Assembly: GCF_004027225.2 (NCBI RefSeq)
Contig: NC_044282.2
Coordinates: 49,010,576 to 49,074,575 of the forward strand
Reading direction: 5' to 3'
Length of the DNA stretch: 64,000 nt
Source of the DNA: Strigops habroptila
Taxonomy: Eukaryota; Chordata; Aves; Psittaciformes; Psittacidae
In this document: one piece after another, positions 1 to 12,581 of the stretch
How the letters are laid out: every line of letters starts with the position of its first letter
Numbering within the stretch: position 1 is the stretch's first letter
Made by a program: the position numbers and the translations under genes
Notes under the pieces: generated by a model
Database searches by the model: none
What the model was told of the DNA's origin: nothing
Seen by the model: the letters and a program-made list of their open reading frames with translations, nothing else

Positions 1-3000
1 GTAATGATTACTTGGACAAAACAAAAGCATCAGTAGTAGCAGTTTTTCCTTGTACCTGTTTTAAATGGTAAGTGCCCTTTCATCCTTATAGGAAACCAAA
101 CTGATTTAATATGAGAAAATTTCATAATATAAGAACCAAAAAGGTATGTAAATGTGAAAGTCTTATCTCCTGTCAGCTTTAAACAATAATCTATTATTTG
201 AGTTGCTCTGAAATTCTGATTTATTCCAGTTATGTACATCCCAATGGATTTTTGAGATATTGATTTGAATATGACTGCACACAATTAAAACAAATTATTT
301 CCCAAGAGTCTATGAAGCTATTTACCATTTTACCTCAATAGCTAGCTGCCACAATTTACCAGTCCAGAGCCTTGCAATTTTTTAATTTGTTAAATGTACT
401 GAAACAATTATTTTTGTCTCAGTTGTCAGCTGTGAAGCTAATATATATTTCTTTCTTCCTTGGTATTGTGCATTTGTTCTGTTATGTGTTACATGGCAAC
501 TGCCATTCTATATTAAAATCCTTTTCTTCTTTGGCCTTTAAAATCTACTTTTCCACACAGACTCAACAACAAGTTTCCAAACAGTCTTCTTCAATTATAA
601 AGATAATCGAACAAAAACTGAGAGTGGTTTGAACCGAATATGGGCATAAAGACCATAAGATGTGGGAATGAAGAAAGTAAGAAAACATGTATAAGTTCAA
701 CACAGAATAACAGTTCCTGGGCATTTAACCCAGAGCAACTAAACCTTTGCTCCTTCAGAGCTTTTAAGTATGTATATTAGCCTTATGAAAGATGAAGTGG
801 GACTCAGACCTTCCAAATGATCACCTAGCCTGAGCTTAAACATTAGCTAACTCAGAACCAATCTTTCTAAGCTTTCTGCTTACTAATAGAGGTGGATGCA
901 TTTGAAAGTCTTCAACAGGAAAGTGTCTTCAGCAGTAGATAGAGTTTATGTTTGAAGGTCTCGAAGTCAACAAGCATTGGTTTCTCCATGAGTCAGTTCA
1001 AAGCTCCTACACAATAAGTAGCAGTGAGCTCAGGATTTCCCAGCAGGAACCTTTACCTGCTGAGGATTCAGACTGCTGAGATCTCTAGACAGTATGCATA
1101 TCTTTTATGATGCTGTAACCTAACATGTAAATTCAAAGGTTCAGAAGAAGGAAGGGGAGCAGTGAGTCCACCTGGCACAGATGAATGATAGGGCGTTTAG
1201 ACAGCAATTCTAATAAAATGGAGGAAAGATTTAAACTCGGTTTGGAGAGGACTGGGGATAAATTTCAATGGAGAACCAAAAGGTAGATTCCTACACATAG
1301 ACATGGAGTGGGAAAGTGAGGAAGTAGGAAACTATAGTAGTCATAATTGAGACAAGAAGAAGAATAATGGGAAAAATAAAATAAATATGTTCGTACACAA
1401 ATGAGAAAAGTATGAAAGCTAACAGAAAGAACTACAAGGTTTAGAGCATCTGTAAAGCTATGATATACATGACACCAAGACTTTGTAATACAGAACACTA
1501 GAACTGTTACAGGAAAGCATGGCTTGCTTAGTAAATACAGATAGAAGAAATGGGAGGAAACACTATGTCATCTAATTAAAATTATATATAGTCATTATGA
1601 AGTTTAAAAAATACAAGAAGCAGACTTGCTGAAAATCTCTCAGTAAAGACAAATAGTTAAAGGAGGAGAGTTATCAAGGTAAATGTCCACCATGGATTAC
1701 CTAATCAAAATTTTTTTCTTTTTTAAGCAGCTACGGAAACCATGGGTAGTACTGGAAGTAATGGAAAACTGCAACAATAGTCTATAGGAAAGGCAATATA
1801 GAATGAGATAAAACATCTGTGGAACTCTTTTAGAAAAAAAAAGAGAAAAAACAGAGATAAATTCTATTTCAAAGTTGTAAGATCTATCAGGGTCACAGTA
1901 ACACCCTGAAAAAGTGGGGAATAAGATTCTGATACTCTCCTACTTATGCAGAAAAAAAGTTGAGGTAGTGGCCAGTAAGGCGAGCAGGACTGGCAACTGT
2001 CCCAGTGTATGTTAGGCTGCATTCCCAATGTATATGTGTCTCGAGCTAGGAATAAGCTACATTATTCTTGCTTATATGTGCATACAGTGCATGGTTCCCA
2101 AATTATATTGAAAAGAAAATGCACTAAACTTCAACATCTCTCTCTTTATTGGATGCATCTCAAAAGCATCTGTAGACATCAAATGTAAATAATGCAACAG
2201 ATAACAGTCAATCGATAGCCTCATTAAAGTAATTGCAGTTTAAACAGGAAATCTTTGAAGTATTTTTATTCTCCGTGTGGTCCCCACTGAGAAAGGAAGC
2301 ATATATGTGTATATATACTTGTGTGTATATAATTTCAGTTTAATAATTTTGTTCAGGGAAAAGGATGCCTGGAGAATGTGATTATTTGAAATGATTGGGT
2401 CCTAACTCTAAAACTATCATGCTACCTATATGGTTAACCTCTTAGGGCCACTCATGAGTTTGCAGAGTTCTTCACTTAACTGCAAAAGCCTAGATACAGG
2501 TTTGTGATGAGATGGTTGGTCAGAAATAGAAAGTGAGGAAAAATTGTTTTGTTGAAAATTTTAATGGAGAAATAAAATCATTATTCTCAGGAAAATTAAG
2601 TGTTGAAAGAACAGAAAATTAATGATTTCTTAGAAACCCCACAACATCAGGACTTGTAGGTAGGGCTTCTTAACAAGGTAACATGAAAATTAGTGCACCT
2701 TGTGAGATTAGGTTATTGCTGTACATAGAGAACTGCCCCCAAATAAATAAATAAGAGAGAGTAATCCTACAAGCAGACTTTTAGACATAGATACCTTCGT
2801 CTAATCACAGACATGCAAGTGAGGCACACTGCCCCCCGAGGCCTTCAGTACTTTACGGCTTCAGCTGAGAACATGGAGCAAGATCTCTGCTGTTCTCTTT
2901 TTGTGCCTCTGATTCTCCTCCACTGCACCTGAGCAGAGGATGGGGGGCTGTTGGTCACCTGCTTTCTATCCTTGGTTGATGTCTTGCAGTCCCCAGTTTG

Positions 3001-5829
3001 GAAGGTGCCTTTAAGCGTGAATCTCTACGATTCTTGTGACATTGGTTTGCTTTGAAACCAAGTTAACAAGAATTGTGTAATCACCTCGATGAATGACTGA
3101 CTATGCCTCACAGCACGCATCCACCTTTATGCTACTGTGTGTGCTTGTGTGGTGGGGAGAACAGTGTGCATTATTCAATTTTGCCGCAGAGGAAAGCACT
3201 ACATATTAAGTAATCAATATTTCTTTCCAGAAGATAAAATTTTTCTCAGGATGCTTTCTCTTGAAGCTATTACCCTCCTTAGCCTTTGTGATCTTGTATT
3301 TTTTTCTATGAAAGGAAAAAAGCATTGTCTAATTGAAACTACCGTGCCAAGCACATCGAGTGTCAGTGGCCTGTGAAAGCCTGGATGTCCTTGAGTTGCA
3401 TTTACAGACACCTTATCTGCTAGCTATTTACATTTGTGCATTAGCACGAATAAATGGAGTGTGGCAGCAGTCTTGTGACACTGCTTCTGTATGTTTCTTG
3501 GTTTATGCTTTATACTTTTGCAGAAGCACTTTCCTTCAGTCTTATTGTCATTCAGCTTTTATATGTATATATACATGTGTATATGTATTTGTCCAGCTTT
3601 TCCTGCCTTGCTGTTATTTCAGTTTATTAACAATTCAGGCTTTTCAAACTGCTTCACGCTGGATAAATCCCTCCCCCTTTATTTGAGGATGATAAATTAA
3701 GCTATTTAAAGAATGACTCATTACAAGTATATGTCCTGTTGGTGCCACAACCCTCCTACACATAATAATTATTGAAGTTAGCAATGTGACGCACAGTCAG
3801 CACTTTCAAAGCAGGGTATCAGTGCTGGCGATTGCATTGCCTGAATACCTTACTGGCACTGGTTACCCATGGCAACTAAAATGATCTATTTGCGGTGATA
3901 ATGGCTTGTTGTTCTGTTTGATAGTTTTGCTGTATTCCTTCCTGTTTCAATTTCAACAGGAACCTATATATTTAAAATTCCTTTTAAAAAATAGAACAGT
4001 GAACAAAATTTCACTTGGTGTTTGTGTAAATGTGGAGTAACAGGAATACAACATCATCTTGCTGCAGATTTTATCACTAACAAACCCCCCTGAGTCTAAA
4101 CTAATGAAATTAAATCATTTCACCTTGTCCATAAATGTATCCTTTTATTGTTTATTAGTAAGCACTCACCCTGGAGGTTTTGGCAAGTGAAAGAAAGTAG
4201 GAGAGCACATCATGATTTCTACTTACTGCATGTCTGTTATTTCCAGATCATCATGATTTCTCACTGTCAACAGTATTTTAAGCAAACTACCCCAAAGGTA
4301 GGGAAGATAATCAGCGTCTAAGCTGTTAATACAAACTTATTTGTATATATCATACAATTTGATTTATAAGCTAATGAACATTTTCCCTGCTACAAGCAGC
4401 TGATAATTGGCAAGTACTTTTAATTGGCAATGCTGAACTGCAAATATTTTGGATTGTTCAATCAGTGTAACCATGATGTCTTTTGGCAGCTTTTTATACC
4501 ATTGCATGCTTAAGACCAGAATCTCTCCTGCTCCCTCTCGGCTGCTAAATATCAAGTAATGGAAATTAAAGTAGAAATAACAGAATGTCTTTCTTTTTAC
4601 ATTGCTAATTAACAACAAGAGCATGACAGCTGGGCAGGACACTGACTTTTGGAGAGGAGCACCACCCTTCCCTCCATCTCTGGGCGGCTGTGCTGGCTGG
4701 TGCTGACCCTGCCTGCAGAAAAGCCCACCATCTGCTCTTCTCTGAAGGTGTCTTAGAACTGCAAAAAGACATTTTGATCCCTTCAGCATCTTCCTTCTTT
4801 CAAAGAACCTTCTAAAGCCTCTTTTCTCAGGGCATCAAGAATCAGCAATTTTAGGCATATCTGCCCTTGTCTGGTGACTGTCTTGCCACCCCATCACCTG
4901 CTGATCCAGGCTGATCATTTCTGATTCCTATTCAAGAGCAAAAAATTTCTTTCGCATCCAACCTACGCACCAGGAATCCTTTTATCTTAGAAATCAAATG
5001 GGATTGCTTATAGAGTCAGATAAAAATTATGCTGTATGTGTAAGATATACTGATTTGGATATAAGATCTATTTTTCAAGTTGAGGGTCATAGAGTTTAAG
5101 GAGAAAGTTTTAAGGATTTTCTTGTCTATTTTATTGACAATATCTCCTTTGAATCAAGTGTATAAATCCTGATGCTCTTAAGCGTCTAAGTTTTAGTGAA
5201 GAAAATGGGACTTAGTCCAACTATGATCTAAATAAGGTACTCAAAATTTGGCCTTATGGAAGAGAAGCTGCTTTCTGTGGGTTGTGGTTAGGGTTGTGGG
5301 TTCTGATTAGAGTTTATTATTTTCTAGCTAGGCTCACCAAGCTTTCCCATAGTCCAAACATCCACAATCCTAAGGAATTTAATTCATCCTTTCATAAGAG
5401 AGCAATATGAAATTCAGGAAGCCTACATACTATTATCGCTGGAATAAAAAGTCTTCTCAGTATCATGTTTAGCTGTGTGTCCCAGAGAGCTCTTCCCAGG
5501 GAAAGGAAGCAAACAAATCATTTTCAAGATGTGTGAGTAAAACACTTTGTGATGGAAGTTTGGGTTTCTTTCTTTTTGTGGTGAAGGGAAACCAAGGTGA
5601 TGTTTAAGCCAGAGTATACCTATATTCATGCAATCTCAAGACTACCCTTTCCCCCACTTATGATCCCCATCTTTTACTGGAAACATTTCTGTAAGGATTT
5701 AATTCTTTAGTTTTGTGAAAAACTGGAAGATTTGTTCCTCAGTTGTTTCTGTTTCCACCTCAATAAATAAAATGTAAGCATTCCAGCCTTAACTGTAGAG
5801 AATCTTGTGCTATCACTTGTGTCAGAACA
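1..5829. other. AT-rich unique flank without recognisable gene
   Basis: No frame here resembles a known protein and I recognise no transposon. TA/TG-rich low-complexity patches occur at 2,301-2,332 and 3,561-3,588. The block at about 4,370-4,650 is rich in homeodomain-type TAATT cores and E-box words and could be a conserved noncoding element, but that cannot be tested here. Confidence 0.6.
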
Positions 5830-6509
5830 AAACCCTGCAGAGAAGGACTTGGGGGTGTTGGTAGACGAGAAGCTTAACATGAGCCGGCAGTGTGCACTTG
5901 CAACCCAGAAAGCCAACTGTATCCTGGGTTGCATCAAAAGAAGCGTGACCAGCAGGTCAAAGGAGGTGATCCTGCCACTCTACTCTGCTCTTGTGAGACC
6001 TCGCTTGGAGTATTGTGTATAGTTCTGGTGTCCTCAACATTAAAAGGACATGGAGCTGTTGGATCGAGTCCAGAGGAGGGCCAAGAGGGCTGAAGCACCT
6101 CTCGTATGAAGACAGGCTGAGAGAGTTGGGGCTGTTCAGCCTGGAGAAGAGAAGGCTGCGTGGAGACCTCATAGCAGCCTTCCAGTATCTGAAGGGGGTC
6201 TACAAGGATGCTGGGGAGGGACTCTTCCTTAGGGACTGTAGTGGTAGGACAACGGGTAATGGCTTCACACTTAAACAGGGGAAGTTTAGATTAGATATAA
6301 GGAAGAAGTTCTTTACAGTGAGGGTGGTGAAGCACTGGAATGGGTTGCCCAGGGAGGTTGTGGATGCTCCATCCCTGGCGGTGTTCAAGGCCAGGTTGGA
6401 CAGAGCCTTGGGCCACATGGCTTAGTGCAAGGTGTCCCTGCCCATGGCAGGGGGGTTGGAACTAGATGATCTTAAGGTCCTTTCCAACCCTTACTATTCT
6501 ATGATTCTA
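5830..6509 (+). mobile_element. 5'-truncated CR1 LINE (young subfamily), broken reverse transcriptase tail
   Basis: This is the 3' end of a chicken-repeat-1 LINE. The reading frame resembles the CR1 ORF2 C-terminal part: [16 protein letters not shown], then [15 protein letters not shown], then [18 protein letters not shown]. It ends with the CR1 3' tail TCCTTTCCAACCCTTACTATTCTATGATTCT. The copy is close to the CR1 at 25.9-27.2 kb but is dead: a TAG replaces a sense codon at about 6,020 (YCV-stop), and about 11 bases are missing near 6,083 relative to the other copy, shifting the frame. Nothing of the endonuclease or the RT catalytic motifs remains. The 5' boundary is approximate. Confidence 0.95.
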
Positions 6510-7114
6510 AAACTCACAGAAAATACTGCTGTTCTGATGTAGTACCATCTTACACAAATCTTCTCTCTTTGCTCTAGCATGATCAATAGCCTCAAGTGTA
6601 CAAGAAAAGCCTTATTATACTAGGCTCTATTCTACCCGTTTTAAACCCAGTGCAATGGTAATTTGATTATGCTGAGGCTGAGATCAATCTAAACTCTTCT
6701 GCAGAACACAGATCATCAATTTTGATTTCACTGACAAAGTGTCTTCTCTACTGGGAAGCTTTATGAATGATGGACCACATCAATGAACGCTTACTCTGAG
6801 AATTGCTCCATATGTTGTAGCACAGGGATGATTCACTTCATTCATTCAAGGACTGCCTGAGCGAAGGGAAAAATGGTAAGATGGTTGGTCATATACCAGA
6901 GAGATTTTGTGTAGCAGGCTCATGGGTGTGGTATTTCTGTGTACTGGGTATTCCAATGAAACAGAATGTGGTCACTAATATCCAAATGATTGGGGGAAAC
7001 TAGTGGCACTGTCCAGACACTGGGGAATGTGAATTTCAGTGTCACCAGTATAAGCTGTGATTCATATGTCCCAGGCCTTTTTGTTGTCATTTTATGTTGC
7101 CCTCACTTCTACCC
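6510..7114. other. Unique spacer between two CR1 copies
   Basis: I see no gene, RNA gene or recognisable repeat in this AT-rich stretch. Confidence 0.6.
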
Positions 7115-7784
7115 CTGGAAAAGTAATGGAAAGCTGGAAAGCAGCCTTGCAGAAAAAGATCTGGAAGTGTTGGACGTGAGCAAGCTGAGCAGGAGTCAGC
7201 AGGGTGCCCTTGCAGCAAAGGCAGCCATCTACATCCTAAGCTGCATCATTGTAGAGAAAAGTGTAGGCAGCAGCTCCAGGGCAGTGATCCTGCCCCTCTA
7301 GCATCAGTGAGACTACATTTGGATATTTTGTCCCATTTGCAGCTCCCAGTACAAGAAAAGCATAACCATACTATAGCAAGCCCAGTGAAAGACCAGCAAG
7401 CTGAAGCATATAGAGTGCAATGAATGGCTGAGGGAACTAAGTTTGCTCAGCCTTAAGAAGAAATGGCTGAGAGGGGTCCTTTTGCTGTCTGCAACTATAA
7501 ATTAGGACCATGTAGAAAAGACAGAAACAGAAATACAGGCTGGAAGGAGGAGATGCAGCAGTCACTAGCTGGAACACAGGAAAGTCCAACCTGATAGAGG
7601 GGAAAATTAGAGTGAGAGTGGCCAAATATTGGAGTAGGTTGCCCAGAGAGGCTGTGGGAACTCCACCCTTGGATATACTCACAGCTTGCAATACAAGCCG
7701 CTGAGCACCCTGCTGTACTGGACTTGGCATGAGCAGGAGGTGAGACTGGAGGCCCCTTCCAACCTAGGCAATGCTGTGATTGTC
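7115..7784 (+). mobile_element. Old, decayed CR1 LINE 3' fragment
   Basis: Translated pieces still match the CR1 ORF2 C-terminus: SSLAEKDLEVLDVSKLSRSQ near 7,140-7,200 and an RLPREAVGTPPL-like stretch near 7,640-7,670. The element ends with a degenerate form of the CR1 tail (CCCCTTCCAACCTAGGCAATGCTGTGAT). It has several stops and indels and no simple ATTCTATG units remain, so it is much older than the copies at 5.8 and 25.9 kb. Boundaries are approximate. Confidence 0.85.
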
Positions 7785-10700
7785 ACATACATTGTTCTGT
7801 TTTGTTGCAACGATGCTGTGCTCCTTTTTCATCACAAAAATTTATTACAACTCAGATCCTTTCGCAAGGTTAGGTAACACAGTATCCCATGCAGACTACA
7901 TTATACTTTCCATCCTTACAGCAATTTGCATATCTTAGTCTACATCTGCACTAGGTAACTGAGCAGTTGCAGTCCATACTCACCGAGTCCAGCTGCTGCA
8001 TCGAGTCCCCAGCCAGACTCTAAGCTCTCATAGACTCCAGAATTGGCTGTTGAAACCCATACTTCCCTTTGGCAGTTTTTGGTTTATGCTGGCTCCCGAG
8101 TTGTGCCTGGGAGTTGTTTGGCTGACTGCAAACTGGCCTGGGCCAAAACTGTGCAAAGGCCTGAGTTAACAGTACTACAGACAACCAAGTCCCAGCACCT
8201 GTATCATAATCAGCCAGTTTTTCAAAACTTGACTTCTTTAGGTTGGTGTGCAAAGGAGGATGAGCTATCCATTTTACTGCCTGAAAGAGAGAGACATCTA
8301 CTGTAAACAATGCTAAGTAAAAAACAAGTTCACCCAGCACACAGGCATCCCTGGTAACTGGCTCTATGTGTCTGGGATTGGGTTTTTTAAGCAAACAGAT
8401 GTGTATTGTAAGAGATCCTCTGTAAATATTGTCTTTTCAGATTTTTTATTCATCTTGCTCCCCCTTGCTAATTTATTCTATGTGTAGAACACTGTTTGAA
8501 TTGGGAACAAAGTATTGTTAACATCTAAATTATGCAATTATTCCAGTTGCTCAAAATATACAGAAAGTGACCTACAGGAAGACACCTGTAGACTAAATGG
8601 GATATACACAAGGTTATTTCAATGTTTCTCATATACACAGCTGACATTGTATGGTGCAAAAGTGAATTCTAGTGGAAAAATATAGAAAGTTATGTAACTA
8701 AGACATCATTAAATTTCCACATTGCTGGTAAACTGACAAAACTGCAGGGAGATGGTAAAGAAGGAAATATAGCAAAGCTCATTATGTTTTGGAAGACATT
8801 ACTAAATTAAGCTGCAACTTGAGCAATAATTAATTAATGCAATGAGGAAGATATAGGGTGGAGATCTCAAAACAACTCAGCATCAGACTGACTTTGTTCT
8901 GATTGAAGTCAAATTGACTTGTTCCCAGTGACGTCAATGGGAGCAGAGCTAGATCAGTACTGAGCGTTTCTGACAACCCAGTCTTTAATATATGTTGGCC
9001 CAAATTGTCAAGAATCATTTGTGGTTTCAGGTGTTGAACATAAAGCACCATAATAAGGTCCTCCTTCTGAGACAAGTGTTCAGCATTAAATTACCTGGTC
9101 CAGTGGAAGTCTAGTAACCTGAAATCACAAATCAAATTTAAACAGTGAAACCTTAGAAAAGTATTTGCTATAGTGTCTCACAGTATCTGAACTAATCCAA
9201 AATCATATTTGTGTTCAATTCAAGGAACTGAAGTGCTTTGATTTTCAATAGCCTTCAACAGTGTATTTTGGTTTGATTCTTCAATTTCTCTCATGGAAAA
9301 TTACAATTTCTGCAGAAATTGCTTTTTCTTTTGAAGTTATTTTTCTTAGCAAAATTGCCAAGCAACTCTATTAATTAGACATGCTCAATCACACCAAGGA
9401 ATATCAACACGTATTACAAGTGCCCTTGATGACAACATGTAGTGTAAGTTATTTTTTAAGACAAGTAAATGTTTTGTTCCTTTTGTTGCAGTGACATTCA
9501 ATATATATCAGATAGTTACCAACTTCAGGGGCAGATATGATTCCTTCCCTCCATGTTATCCAGCCATAGCAGATCTCCCCTTCTCAGTTTCTTCAGACTT
9601 ACCCTTTCAATTTTCAGAAAAAAAAAATCAGTTTGACTTTTCACTTCATTCTCAGCCAGTGTAAATGAACTAATCAAACCATAACCTCTTATGTGTAAAA
9701 TATCCTCTTTATTGTTCTTATTTGGAATCTGTGTTCTAGTAAGGTCCCACTGACTTCTCCGGGCAGTCACACAAATAGATACACAAAAGAAGCAAGGTGC
9801 ACTGCATAATACTTCATAAGGGCTTTGAAAAAAGCCATACATGCCAGCATTTACATTTCTTTATGAGGTACAGAAAAACCTCTCTTTTAGTTCATCTCCA
9901 GGCTTCCCATTCAATGCAGACCCATCCCAAACTTAAATCTTTAAGCCATAGAATAATGATTGTTAAGCAGTTGATGCTCACTCAATATTGTCCTCTCACA
10001 CGAAATATAAGTTTCAAGAGAGGAAATGCAGTTGCAGTGGGGGAGATTCCATCACTCTTCTGCCAATCTAGCAATTAAATATGGAAGCTTTTGTTCCACC
10101 TACTGAATTTGTTACCCTTACTGTTAGTTGTGTTTCAACTTTGTTCTTACTTGGATAAGAAAACAAGATACTGATGTGTCAACAAGTGTCCTAACCCCAA
10201 GTCATACAACATGTATTTTAGGTGCAAGATTGATAAAATTGTCTCTGGATATTTCTGTGGCTCTTACAGGGCCCCACAAAAAGGTTTTTGATCTTTTCAA
10301 AAAGCAGTTTTATCTACAAAGCATGTAGCAGCTCAAACAGCAGAGGGTGCTTTGTAAGCAAATACAAAACACTTGATCTAAAATTATTGCCATAGATAGA
10401 TCCTGCAGCTGTGCAGATGCTTTACTACCAGCTCTATTCACAAAGTGGCAGATTCAATGGCCCGCTGCTTATTAGAATTGTTTTAGATGCTTCAATAAAT
10501 CTCATATGAAAACCACCCCCAAAATTCTACATATAGGGGATAAAATTCTACATATAGGGGATAGCTGCATGTTTTTAAATAAGATGAACATTATGTTATG
10601 AAATAATGCATTATTCATAGATTCATAGTGTTTCAAAAGCTTAATAAAGAATTGATTAATAGTCCAGGCACATGTCCTGCATATTTACATCCTGGTATGC

Positions 10701-11775
10701 ATACAAATGTAATGTATAACATTAGATACTTGTAATATCCTCTTGTCTTTTATGATTCCTAAGCACTTATGATGCAGAGCAATTGAGTCAAATTGCAAAA
10801 CAAAACCAAACACACCAAACTGTTATCATTCTGCAAAGCGGGTAGGTGGTCATCCTTCACAAGGAACTCTGTTTCACTACCATTGTGCTGATTTGGAAGA
10901 GAGGTTTTTTGGGGAAGAAAAAGCTTGCATGGCCCAAGTTGCATATTATGAATGAGCTGTGATCATTAGATATCATCTAAAGTATAAAAATTAATCTTTA
11001 TGCAAAATGAAAAAAAGCTGATCTAGCCTGCACATCACAAAAATATTTAATCTTATTTGTAATCTGCTGCCACATAAGGCATTCAGCTACTCCGGGTGAA
11101 AAGAGAAGTGGCTTGGTCCTAGGAGGTTACGAATTTTTGAGACAGTTCTGTAGATATTTGGTAATGGACTATATATGCTAAAGAGCGCTATATGGAACTG
11201 GAACTAAAGCTATGGGTCTCCTCAAGAACATGAGGACTGATATTATCAGCAGTGTCTTCAATGTACTGGCTTATGTAATAAATGTATCATACTTTTGAGG
11301 AATTCTTTAAGAAAGGGAGGTTTCTAGAATGCAAGTTTACACCACCTTCCAATATTTGCTGCCCCGTTCATCTGACTTCTCACTTTTTTAATCCATACTT
11401 GACTGGGTCCTCCTTTTTATAAATCCCCTTTGAGTTAATTTGCATGTTTACCTTTTTTTTTCTTTGATAGATTCATTTTCCCTTCTTTAACATTGCCACA
11501 GACTGTTTCCATTGCATTTGTATTCCAACAAGTGAAATGGAAGTTCAGTGATGAGCTGTGAAAAGAATGACAGTGTTTTCAAGCATGGAGGCAAACAGGT
11601 GGGAAATGGAGGACAGGATGAGGGAGTCATTAGATCTTCAGTGCTAACATTTATTAAAACTCTGAAACTACAGTTTTGAAACTACAATGACTTCCACCAG
11701 CTGAAGGTCCCATCCAGAAAGCTTTGGAAGGAAAGGTGGAAGAAACTAGGCTTTGGGCCCAGCCCTTTAACTTTG
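7785..11775. other. AT-rich intergenic DNA without recognisable gene
   Basis: Nothing here reads as an exon. The only clear structure is a perfect 21-bp tandem duplication at 10,521-10,562. Open frames around 8,020-8,400 have no family resemblance and no splice or codon signal that I can support. Confidence 0.6.
10521..10562 (+). repeat. Perfect 21-bp tandem duplication
   Basis: The unit AAAATTCTACATATAGGGGA plus T occurs twice back to back with no mismatch, at 10,521-10,541 and 10,542-10,562. The identity of the copies suggests a recent duplication. Confidence 0.97.
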
Positions 11776-12581
11776 TGTGCTGGATTTGTGTGGCAAGGTT
11801 TTGGTAGTGGGGTAAATTACAGCCTTCTGTAAGAAGGCTTCCCCTATGTCTGATAGAGCCAATGCCAACTGAGTCCAGGATGAACCCACCACTGGCCAAG
11901 GCCGAGCCCATCAGCAATGGTGGTAGTGCCTCTGGGATAATGTATTCAAGAAAGGGAAAAAAGTTACTCCACAGGAACAACTGCAGCCAGAGACAAGGGT
12001 GAGAATATGTGAAAGCAACAGCCCTGCTGACACCCAGGTCAGTGCAGAAGGAGGGGAGGAGGTGCTCCAGACACCAGAGCAGAGATTCCTCTGCAGCCCA
12101 TGGTGCAGACCATGGTGAGGCAGGCTGTGCCCCTGCAGCACATGGAGTTCCTCAGTGGAGCAGGGAAAGAGTGTGAGGAGTCCTGCCCTGAGGGAGAAAG
12201 AGCAGCAGAGACAACATGTGATGAACTGACCACAACCCCCATTTCCCGTCCCCCTGCACTGCTGAGTATGGGGGGAGGAAGTAAAAAATTCAGTGTTAAA
12301 GTTGGGCCCACGAAGAAGGGAGGGGTGGAGGGAAGGTGTTTTAAGATTTGGTTTTGTTTCTTGTTACCCTCCTCTGAGTTTTGATTGTCAATAAATTAAA
12401 CTAATTTCCCCAAGTTTAGTCTATTTTGCCTGTGATGGTAACTACCGAATGATCTCTCCCTGTCCTTATCTTGACCCATGAACCTTTTGTTATATTTTCT
12501 CTCCCCTGTTCTGCTGAGGAAGGGGAGTGATAGAGCAGCTTTGGTGGGTACCTGGCATACAGCCAGGGTCAAACCACCACA
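11776..12581 (+). mobile_element. Solo LTR of an avian endogenous retrovirus, short (internally deleted) form
   Basis: The element starts TGTGCTGG and ends CCACCACA, with matching inverted termini. It is collinear with the 1,206-bp LTR at 30.4-31.6 kb on both sides of a missing block of about 400 bp. Shared landmarks in order are a GGCAAGGTTTTGGTAG start region, a GAGCCCATCAGCAATGGTG stretch, a GAGAATATGTGA stretch, the GAACTGACCACAACCCCCAT stretch, an AATAAA poly(A) signal at 12,390-12,395, and a terminal CAGCCAGGGTCAA. The TATA-like box seen in the longer copy has decayed here (TATTCAAG at 11,943). No retroviral gene flanks it, so it is a solo LTR. A clean target duplication was not seen. 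Confidence 0.85.

Noticed and set aside
4364-4789. 141-codon minus-strand open frame
   Set aside because: No family resemblance. The translation is a mixture of low-complexity and unrelated segments, and no other exon supports it.
5281-5310. TTAGGG-like words as an interstitial telomeric repeat
   Set aside because: Only one TTAGGG unit is present, so there is no array.
8020-8394. 124-codon minus-strand open frame
   Set aside because: No recognisable domain, no supporting splice signals and no codon pattern that sets it apart. Likely chance in intergenic DNA.
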